Source: Cladosporium sp. IMV 00045 (Eukaryota; Ascomycota; Dothideomycetes; Cladosporiales; Cladosporiaceae). From it: a DNA stretch of 25,149 nt. The notes under the pieces are model-generated. The model had not been told where the DNA came from. It was given only the letters and a program-made list of their open reading frames with translations, and searched no databases. The translations under genes were made by a program, and so were the position numbers. This document shows, piece after piece, positions 17,910-25,149 of the stretch (positions are counted from its first letter, which is position 1; each line of letters begins with the position of its first letter). Location: the NCBI GenBank assembly GCA_001931905.2, contig MSJI02000265.1, forward strand, positions 65,394 to 90,542, read 5' to 3'.

Positions 17910-19358
17910 TCATCTTGCATGTCCACCATTCGCAATGGTATTAACATTTCCAGACGAAACCTCAGCCCCAGCCGGCGGATTAGGGTAGTAATAAGAGCTG
18001 ACGGCGATGAGGATGTAGACGAAAACGCTCAGCGCGCCCTCGAGGTAATCGCTCTTCTCGTCGCGCAAAAAGTTGCCCACCACAATGACGGCCAGAATTA
18101 GGACGATGGCGTCGAACATCTCGAAATTCAGGCTCATGTTCTTGTCAATGCCCCAGCCGACGAGGACGACGAGCGGCGTGTTCAGCAGAGCCGTCTGAAT
18201 CGACGCGCCGAGCACGTGTGACAGCGCGAAGTTCATCTGGTTGTCGTACGCTTCGTCCATGGCGGTGAGGTGCTCCGAGGCCTTTTCCACGACGGGCACG
18301 AGGATCAGTCCCATAAAGCTGTCGCTGATGCCGCGGTGTTCGACGATGAAGTGGATCTGCTGGGCGAGGAAGACGGCCATGAACGAGACGAAGGTCACGC
18401 CGACGGCGACGGCGATAGTGGCCTCGGTGAACGTCAGCTTGGCCTTGGCCAGGTCGCGGTGGCGGTCGTGGTCGCGCAGCTCGTCCGCTTTGAGGATGTC
18501 TTCGTACAGCCCGTGGTGCGATCGTATCTGGAACCACAGGTAGACGACGAAGGCGATCAGGAGGACGATGGCTGTGATGCGCGAGATGTGCAGGGCTTGG
18601 GCTTCGAGGAATTCGGTGCCGAAGTTGGAGGCCAGGGAGTTGTAGAAGATGGAGGGGATGACGAGGCCCATGCCCGCCACGAGCATGAGGTTGCTGCCTA
18701 CTTCGCTGATGGCTTCGTGGAAAGTCTGGTTGGGGTGGAAAATGCCACCGATGAAGAAGCAGAGGCCGAGGCAGAGGAGGAGGTTGGCTAGGAGGGATCC
18801 GAGAATGGCGGCGCGGATGACGCGGACGCCTGTCTCTCCGGGTTGTTTGATCAATACCATGAAGAGCACAATCTCAACGAGGGAGCCAAAGGTCGTCTCC
18901 AGAACTACACCCATTACTGTCGGGAGCTTCCGTGCTAGTTCTTGACCAGCAAAGCCGACGAGGTTTGCGCAAGGCACCATTCCTATGTAGGCCGTGATGA
19001 AGAGCCACAACTCAATGTTTTCGCTTGGGTTACTGAAGCCAAAATGCAAGACCATTGCAGCGATGGTGAAGGGCCAGAGGAAGTTTGTCAACATGCTTGC
19101 CTTGCAGGAGGATTTCCAGCAGATGGCGACGAACTTCAAGGGATGTATCCAGCTGCGGCCGCTCTCGCCGTCGGGCTCGACATACTTGATTTTCTTTTCC
19201 TGTGGCTGATTTGCTCCTTCGAGGTCTGCTTCGTGCTTCACCGGGACATGGTCCTCAGCGATCGGGGATGGTGCGTGCTCTTTGCGCTGGAAGACTTTGA
19301 CATTGTGTGATCGCCAGGAAGACTTTCGCCTGGCGTGTTGCTCCGGGCGGGATGTCAT
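17910..19358 (-). CDS. CAX-type cation/H+ exchanger with altered GNxxE signature motifs
   Basis: The intronless 482-aa membrane protein has a polar, basic N-terminal tail (1-70) and about 11 hydrophobic segments between 75 and 457. Overall layout follows vacuolar Ca2+/H+ exchangers (Vcx1/CAX): two alpha-repeats separated by a charged loop (about 280-308). The first motif reads TTFGSLVEIVLF (156-166), with Ser159 where CAX proteins have the Asn of GNxxE. The second reads PVVEKASEHLTAM (355-367), with Glu358-Lys359 in place of Gly-Asn. Both acidic residues (E162, E362) and H363 remain. The downstream DNQMNFALSHVLGASIQTAL (372-391) matches the usual conserved helix. This pattern recalls a fungal-specific CAX-like subgroup, so it need not transport Ca2+. 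Location is probably a vacuolar or other internal membrane, by family analogy. Confidence 0.9.
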   Translation of the reverse strand: MTSRPEQHARRKSSWRSHNVKVFQRKEHAPSPIAEDHVPVKHEADLEGANQPQEKKIKYVEPDGESGRSWIHPLKFVAICWKSSCKASMLTNFLWPFTIAAMVLHFGFSNPSENIELWLFITAYIGMVPCANLVGFAGQELARKLPTVMGVVLETTFGSLVEIVLFMVLIKQPGETGVRVIRAAILGSLLANLLLCLGLCFFIGGIFHPNQTFHEAISEVGSNLMLVAGMGLVIPSIFYNSLASNFGTEFLEAQALHISRITAIVLLIAFVVYLWFQIRSHHGLYEDILKADELRDHDRHRDLAKAKLTFTEATIAVAVGVTFVSFMAVFLAQQIHFIVEHRGISDSFMGLILVPVVEKASEHLTAMDEAYDNQMNFALSHVLGASIQTALLNTPLVVLVGWGIDKNMSLNFEMFDAIVLILAVIVVGNFLRDEKSDYLEGALSVFVYILIAVSSYYYPNPPAGAEVSSGNVNTIANGGHAR

Positions 19359-20465
19359 GTCGGTACCAGGATGATCGGGGCGTGAAGTGATTGGAAATAA
19401 GGAAGGACAGGCGCCGACGAGGAATATCAGGTCTCGCTCAAGGTGTCGTAGGGGATAGTGCGACTGTGGCTCTTAGTAGTGAGGTCAGGGAGATCGAATG
19501 CCTCGTGAGTGAAGCCAAGATCAAGGCAGGTACGTAGAGCAGGCGCAGTGAGGAAGGTGCCGTGGCTACTCGCGTCGTCGTGATTCAAGAGTCCCGGGAG
19601 TGGTGCTATCAGCGGTATACATACATGTGAAAGGATTCAAACATCACTACAAACACATGCAAAGGGAGAAGAGTACTTGCCAACGCATTGACTACTAGCT
19701 CTAGAACCTGTTGAAAGCAACACGCCATGTGCATCATTCCACCTGGCGCGCCAAACCCGCGACCGCAAGCCTGTTTGCGCGCATCAAGCCTGCGCCAAAC
19801 GATGAGCTGGCGCCACTCAAAAGGCCGCCCAGGGGCTTGTTTTTCTCTTCTCCTGTGAGGATCTGCAGCTCATCATCAAGCAGCGAAACAAACCCTAGAC
19901 CGCCTGTGCAAGAAAATGTGGCTTTTCGCTAAGACAACCGAGGCTTCCGCCCAGGGCACACCGCGTCGGTAGATGCGATTTATTAGGCAAGACAGGGAGA
20001 GCACTGCCACTGGGGAGAATGACACTGACACTTTGTTGTTGGCCAGCAATGCCACGATAGTGGAGTCTGCTGGGATTTCCCAAACGTGAGGTTGATGGGA
20101 GGATGGGAACGTGGCGAGCCTGGATCCGAACCTGGAGAGTGGAGGTTTGTCAAACCTTAACGGAATTACGCTTTTCTACCAAGACTTGATTTGCGCTGCC
20201 AGATCAACTTGGCCTATGTCATGATGCTCATTTTTTGTGAAGCCGCGGGTATTTCGCCACGGCGAAGGACTAGGTGAGAACTCAACGATGCAGTGCGAGT
20301 CAAGTCCCTCTTGGTCGAAAAGAAAGCGTGATGAAAGACTAGAAATTCTGGAAGGCACAATGTTAGGGTATGTCGTCGGTCCGGGTGTAAACATTGAGAT
20401 CTCCACGAATCATGTCTCCTCAAATCATTCTAATACTCGTAAACAAAACTTAGCCTAGGTATCAC
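19359..20465. other. Intergenic region: exchanger promoter and 3' flank of the dehydratase gene
   Basis: About 1.1 kb upstream of the exchanger gene contains no supported gene. A GC-rich patch at 19740-19815 holds three TGGCGC-type motifs, described separately. Small open frames at 19711-19932 and 20237-20458 lack coding bias or family resemblance. Confidence 0.5.
19744..19815. promoter_or_regulatory. Cluster of E2F/MBF-like GGCGC motifs
   Basis: Three related sites lie within 72 nt: TGGCGCGCCA running into CGCGCCAAA (19744-19755), GCGCCAAA (19792-19799) and TGGCGCCA (19808-19815). Read on the minus strand, the first two give TTTGGCGCG and TTTGGCGC, the E2F-type core also used by some fungal cell-cycle factors. 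They lie about 385-460 nt upstream of the exchanger start. Function is not shown, and the local GC-richness makes chance matches more likely. Confidence 0.3.
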
Positions 20466-21880
20466 TTATATGCGCTCGCCCTCCACAATCCCCCTCGCTT
20501 CCTCGGTCTTCCACCAACTCACGCCCTCCTTACCGGGGTACTCGAACCTGTCCATGCTCTCGGGCTTCATCTCGACACTGTAACCCGCCTCGGTGGGCGT
20601 GGTGTAGTAGCCGTCCTTGATCACACTGGGGTGGAAGAAGTGCTCGTGCAGATGGTCGACGTACTCCAGAACCGACAGCTTACCGGAGACGACGACGTAG
20701 TCGATGGTGGACAGGTGCTGGGTGTACTCTGGCAAGCCGACGCCGCCGGAGTGGGGCACAATGGGCACGCCGTACTTCTTCGCAATGAGCAGGATGGCCA
20801 GGACTTCGTTCACACCGCCCACGCGGCACGCGTCGATTTGACATACGTCGATGGCGCCTTGCATGATCAGTTGCTTGAAGATGACACGGTTCTGGCACAT
20901 CTCGCCAGTAGCGACGCCCACGCCGAGCGGCTTGAGAGCCTCGCGGATGGCCTTGTGGCCGAAGACATCGTCTGGTGAAGTCGGCTCTTCGATGAACCAG
21001 GGCTTGAACTCTGCGAGCTGCTTCATGTACTCGATGGCCTCGGGGACAGACCAGACCTGGTTGGCGTCCACCATGAGGATGTTGCCCTTGTCGTATCCAA
21101 TGACGTCTCTCGCGATCGTCAGGCGGCGGCGGTCTGCCTCGACCGAAGTGCCGACCTTCAGCTTGAAGTGTCTGTATCCCTTGGCCAGCGTCTCCTGCAG
21201 CAAGCCCTTCATCTTGTCTTCGCCGTAGCCCAGCCAGCCGGCGCTGGTCGTGTATGCCGGTACGGCACGGTTGGCCTCTGCCTCCTTCATCCTTTGCGCC
21301 TTGCCTGGCTCTTCCTTCTTCAGCATCTCCACGGCCTCTTCAGGCGTGATGGCATCGGTGATGTAGCGGAAGTCGATGCAGCTGACGAACTCCTCCGGGC
21401 TCATCTCAGCGACGATCCTCCAAACAGGCTTGCCCAGCTTCTTCGCCCACAAATCCCAGATCGCGTTGACCACGGCACCAAGTGCAAGGTGGATGACACC
21501 CTTCTCGGGGCCGATCCAGCGCAGCTGTGAGTCCGACACCAGATACCTCCAGGTCTTGCCCCAGTCCGCGACCAAGTCCTCGAGCTTCTTGCCCTTGATC
21601 CTGTCGGCCAGTAGTGAGATCGCTTGGCAGACGATCTCGTTGCCGCGGCCGATGGTGAAGGTCATGCCGTGGCCAGAGTGCTCGCTGTCGGTGTGGAGGA
21701 TGCAGTAGGCGGACGAGTAGTCGCCGGCCGCGTTCATGGCATCGCTGCCGGTCTTGTCGAGGGAAGTCTAAGTGATGTTAGTTCGTGTCTCTCCCTCTTT
21801 GCTACTGCCAGCCTCGGAGTCTAGCCTTTGCATACCGGAAATCGCACATCCCTCGTGCTAGCTTCTGTGATGGTAACCAT
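20466..21880 (-). CDS. lgd1: L-galactonate dehydratase, D-galacturonate catabolism (enolase superfamily)
   Basis: Two exons, 21880-21836 and 21767-20466, with a 68-nt intron (GTATGC..TTAG), give 448 aa. The junction reads DVRFP|TSLDKTGSDAMNAAGDY, which restores the N-terminal family signature; starting at the internal ATG at 21737 would lose it. The enzyme removes water from L-galactonate to give 2-keto-3-deoxy-L-galactonate, the second step of fungal D-galacturonate (pectin) breakdown. Enolase-superfamily residues are visible: the KxK at 217/219 (FKLKVG), metal ligands in VDANQVW (D249), FIEEP (E275/276) and ATGEM (E304), and the D327/H354 pair (QIDACR, VPHSGG). Overall similarity to the Trichoderma Lgd1/Aspergillus GaaB type is very strong; the related L-fuconate dehydratase (ENOSF1) function is the alternative. 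The reductase and aldolase genes of the pathway are not adjacent. Confidence 0.94.
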
Positions 21881-22924
21881 GTTGCCGAAAACCCCGTGTG
21901 GGACGTATATATAGTTCTATGATTGTTTATAGTTGTCTTTGGGTGAGCGAGCCCTTGTAGCCAGAAAGTAAAGATTCTATGAGAGATGACTGAGAAGAAG
22001 GGAAAGTGCAAAAAAACCACAAGAACCCCGGAGTTCCTCAGGGCCACGGGGACTCATTTAACCACAGGCAGTCCAACATGGTGGCATGATACACCTCATC
22101 GCCATGCAAAGCCGAGAGCGGCCTCTCGCCCCACGACAGAGGCAGCTGTGGAGGAATAGTCAACCGAATGGCCCCACCGAGAGACTTCGGCGACTCATGT
22201 TTTGGAGGGGTCGTGGTAGGGAAGGCCAATGGGATCGGGCGCAACGGAACAATACAAGGCGTGCCTGGGCTAGATTAAACAGTGAAGCACGTGAGATATT
22301 GCCGGCCATTGGTGGGAATTCATTTATGCGGCCCTCCTAAGGCTCACAAGCGCGAAAGGGAAGCCCTGCGATAGTTCAGGGCGGCTTTTGAAGCATGGCA
22401 ATTGCCGATGGTTTTTTTATATCGCGCGCACGGGTTGGGAAAACTAGGGCGATTTGTTGATAGGATGTAGGTGTGATGTGACACATTATCCAGAGCAATT
22501 CCAGCAGAGCAAGACATACAAACGTATGTTCTGATCGACTTACAATCCGATGGTTGCTGCGAGTCTCTAAGGTACCTCCCCTACCAGAAAGCCGAGGTAA
22601 ACAGTTGACTTGAAATTAGATTGCATTCGAAAAACAATGTGTAAATGCTGACAGGGCAGCAGATTTCCAGTCAAAAGGGAAACATGACCACATGCTTTCA
22701 ACCAACCGGAGAATACCTGGCAAATTCACTCAAAGAGGAGGCATCGGAATTGGGCGAGCAAACAGACTCAACCGAATGTTGCGCGAATAGGGAACATCCA
22801 AAGAAAACCAACATGCATGTCAGATTGAACCCTTAGACTAGGACATGGATAACGTCTTCACATTGATATATCATCAAGGCCAATCTCGAAACCAAACGGC
22901 CAACCGGATCGGAAAAGCACAGGT
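21881..22924. other. Promoter region of the galactonate dehydratase gene
   Basis: About 1 kb separates the dehydratase start from the 3' end of the next minus-strand gene. It contains a GaaR-type CCNCCAAT candidate at 22308-22315, a CCAAT at 22226-22230, a CACGTG-like AGCACGTGAG near 22287-22296, and a T-tract at 22411-22417. No gene is supported; the open frame at 22645-22836 lacks codon bias. Confidence 0.5.
22308..22315 (-). promoter_or_regulatory. Candidate galacturonate-responsive element (CCNCCAAT)
   Basis: Read on the minus strand this is CCACCAAT, matching the CCNCCAAT core reported for the Zn2Cys6 activator GaaR on galacturonate genes. It lies about 428 nt upstream of the dehydratase start, in the same orientation. 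The base before the core is C where the extended consensus has T, so it is one mismatch from the nine-base form. Presence in the promoter of the expected target raises its likelihood above chance. Confidence 0.45.
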
Positions 22925-24052
22925 CTAGCTTTCCGCATCACAATCTGCAGGCGTACCCTCCCGCAAGCAATGTCGATATGCGCTCGCCGTGTGATCAGCA
23001 TCGTCACCAGTTGCGTAAGGCCAGACGCCTGTGCCTCTGCCGTTCTTGAAGAAGCAATTTCCTGTCACAAAGAAAGAGCAAGAGTCAGCGGACTATTTCA
23101 CACACCGTACGGTCATATCCTTCTCACACTTACCTCCCCATGAACCACGGAATGCCGAAGTGAGGTTCGCGTAGTATGACACGCCGTAGCACTTGTCATA
23201 CGTGTCCGTGGGTTTGTTGTTGGAGTTGTAATCGTCGCATTGGTTAATGCAGTCGATGAAGGAGTACGTGGTGACGGGACTTCCAGGCAGGTTCAAGAGC
23301 CACTTGTTGCTGTCGGGAGCTATCATGTTCTTGTTGCTTGGGTAGTATACATTGCACTCTTCGACGTATGAATTGCCGTCGGCTGATATGGCGGGCGTGT
23401 CGTTGCCGCACACGTAGTGGGCGAGACCGGTTAGTTTGCCTGAGACGCTTGTTTGAATGCTGGAGGAGGTGGTGCTGCTTGATGGGGAGCTTGTGGTACT
23501 TGACGGCGAAGTCGTGGCACTGTGGTGGGGGTGATTACGATGGTTTGAGGTCTGGTGCCTTCTTAAGATGACTTACTGTGCAGTGCTGCCTTCCTCGTTG
23601 CTCTCACTGCTATCGCTGCTGGTGCTGCTGTCACTATCTCCTTCGCTACTTTTACCGTTGGAGAGTCCGACCCCAGCGCCAACGCCTACTGCTACTGCAA
23701 TAGCAACCACCACGGCGACCAAGATGGTCCAGATCCATCTGCGCCTTTTCTGTTTGCGCGCCGACGTGACCTCGTTGGCATACACCGTAGGTTCCGCCTT
23801 TACGTCGTCTGCATTTCCGTAGTGAGGATAGGCGAGATTCGAGGAGTAAGGCGAAGAGTCGACAACCTGAGGCCCGTTGCGTCCATCGTGGTCTACAGAC
23901 TGCAGTCCTTCGCTCTCGGGGTCCCAGCGCTGAGGAGCGTCGCGCCCATCATGATCGGCAGACTGGAGACCCTCGTTCTCTCGAATATGGTTGGCCACCA
24001 GTGGCGAGGTGAGCTCCTGTGTCGAAGTAGGAGTGGACGTGTCAGACAACAT
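22925..24052 (-). CDS. Single-pass membrane protein with Ser/Thr-rich stalk and PAN/apple-like Cys-rich ectodomain
   Basis: Three exons, 24052-23577, 23519-23134 and 23061-22925, give 332 aa. The introns are 57 nt (GTAAGT..ACAG) and 72 nt (GTAAGT, CTGAC branch, GACAG). The N-terminus (1-100) is polar, with a duplicated EGLQS-x-DHDGR-x-x-PQ unit at about 27-41 and 48-62. A basic KQKRRR leads into one hydrophobic helix (about 106-130) ending GVGAGVGLS. A Ser/Thr/Glu-rich stalk follows (about 131-182), then a domain with eight cysteines, including FIDCINQC, DKCYGVSYYANLT and WGGNCFFKNGRG, the last restored only by the second splice. This resembles PAN/apple-type domains of Dothideomycete membrane proteins. 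Topology is probably N-in, C-out, with an N-glycosylation site at NLT. A role in adhesion or carbohydrate/protein binding is inference. Confidence 0.85.
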
Positions 24053-25103
24053 GTTGTGCCTGGTTCACGAAGGTACTTCAAACTCCAGGAGGCTGGGAAC
24101 TGTACGCCTAAAGATCGACCGCGCCGGTGAGGGGCGCATCCTGGACATCTCAACTATACTGAGCACAAAGGGCCTGAGCGTGCAGTGATCAAGCGTGAAA
24201 ATGGACTAATGCACCAGAGGCGTGCGGCTGAGCGACGTTGTGCTCCCACAATAAGATAAGCCTGTGAACGAAGGATCCGAATTCTTGGGCGATTGGTCCA
24301 GACAGTGAGCCCTCTCGTTTGCGTGCCGCTTTTCTTGCGACGATCATGCTCTCGAGATATGCGAGAACAGCATATCTTCCATGTATAAGATGAGGCGCTT
24401 CCTTGAAGCATTAAGGCTGTGTGCATGGTAACCTTGGTACGTCACGTTCGACGATGTATGCTATGAATAAGCACACGAGACGCGATCCTAGTGGCTCGTT
24501 GTCTGACAAAACGTACTATCAGGAGATAGAACGAAGTCGGAAGCAGCAAGACTGCCTTTAGACTCATTCAGAAGTGGACGCCGAATCATGACACAGGTGG
24601 CTTTGTCGACGGATGTGACTTATAGTGTCTCGTAGAATGCGGCGGACAAAGGCGAGCTGACCAGAGGATGTTGAACTCCGGACCACATGTGCCTTGTGCA
24701 AGAAAAAGGCCGACCTGGCGAATCCGTGAAGCAGCGACAAAAAAACTAATGGACATCACGTCAAATCGACGATTGCACTGCGAAATGGCTTCTCAGTTAG
24801 ATACAGGAGGTAGCGACATCGTCGGAGGTGACAGGATTTCCTGCCATCTTTCGAGCGATCGCACATCCTGCATGACTTGCAGAGTAAGCGTGTGAAAGGC
24901 GCATGGACGGGCAGAACCACGTCGAGCTGGGGAAAGGGGGAAGGGGATATTGGCAATCAAGCATCGTCATCAGCATAAAGCTTCAGACTCAGCGACACCT
25001 AGTTTGGGGAGAAGGCATTGTATTGGTATCTCTACTCATTCGTAGCCAACCCTCCTTGGCCAGAAGCTCGCCATAACGCCATGCAAATAGCGTAAGAAAT
25101 CGC
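24053..25103. other. Intergenic region upstream of the PAN-like protein gene
   Basis: About 1 kb contains the promoter of the PAN-like gene and the 3' flank of the gene at the right edge. Open frames at 24154-24426, 24668-24895 and 24756-24956 are short, without coding bias or recognisable product. No repeats or RNA genes were noticed. Confidence 0.5.
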
Positions 25104-25149
25104 TTAGTTGCGGCCGCCGCGAAGGCCGTCGTTGAAGCGACGGGGACGG
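25104..25149 (-). CDS. 3' end of a gene running off the window, Arg/Gly-rich C-terminus
   Basis: Reading in from the right edge on the minus strand, one frame ends RPRRFNDGLRGGRN followed by TAA at 25106-25104. All visible third positions are C or T, and the sequence switches abruptly to non-coding composition after the stop. An RGG-like tail is common on RNA-binding and nucleolar proteins, but 14 residues cannot identify the family. The rest lies outside the window. Confidence 0.5.
   Translation of the reverse strand, partial: RPRRFNDGLRGGRN

Noticed and set aside
20116..20136. B-box-like GGTTCGGATCC on the minus strand, considered as a tRNA T-arm
   Set aside because: The flanking five bases do not pair to form a T-stem, and no A-box or acceptor stem is found at the right distance.
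22645..22836. 63-aa open frame in the region upstream of the galactonate dehydratase
   Set aside because: No codon bias, no conserved-looking motif, and no leader or terminator signals.

Overview
This window is nuclear DNA of a filamentous ascomycete, most likely a Dothideomycete (the class is an inference from gene content and style, not proven). The evidence is short introns (52-116 nt) with GT..AG ends and CTAAC/CTGAC branch sites, C/G-biased third codon positions, C/A- or C/T-rich 5' leaders, and protein families typical of Pezizomycotina. No prokaryotic, viral, CRISPR, rRNA, tRNA or transposon signal was found.

Layout. At the left edge is a small minus-strand gene for a 69-aa putative membrane protein (116-325), followed by about 2.8 kb with no convincing gene. 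A plus-strand block follows: a delta-9 acyl-CoA desaturase with a cytochrome b5 tail (3183-4634), the Paf1-complex subunit Cdc73 (5457-6734), and a fungal sulfotransferase-family protein (7211-8158). The last converges, with an 80-nt gap, on a four-exon minus-strand proton-coupled oligopeptide transporter (8239-10208). After about 2.9 kb of gene-poor sequence come three more plus-strand genes: a three-exon gene for a 568-aa charged, RS-rich fungal protein (13152-15026), a 258-aa protein of unknown function (16068-16844), and a 100-aa Ser/Thr/Cys/Lys/Pro-repeat protein (17195-17497) preceded by an imperfect tandem DNA repeat. The right part is all minus strand: a CAX-like cation/H+ exchanger whose two signature motifs are both altered (17910-19358), L-galactonate dehydratase of the D-galacturonate pathway (20466-21880), a single-pass membrane protein with a PAN/apple-like Cys-rich ectodomain (22925-24052), and the 3' end of an unidentified gene with an Arg/Gly-rich tail (25104-25149).

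Working together. This is not an obvious gene cluster. The genes cover housekeeping lipid desaturation, transcription elongation, peptide uptake, cation exchange and pectin-sugar catabolism, each apparently with its own promoter. No new multi-gene system is visible. The points most worth a second look are the exchanger with non-canonical GNxxE motifs, the small repeat-protein gene with its tandem-repeat leader, a CCNCCAAT galacturonate-type site upstream of the dehydratase, and a recurring switch from C-rich to G-rich sense strand within three plus-strand genes, one of which carries a canonical G-quadruplex motif in its coding strand.

Exon structures were derived by hand from splice signals and reading frame; they have not been tested against RNA or homologues.
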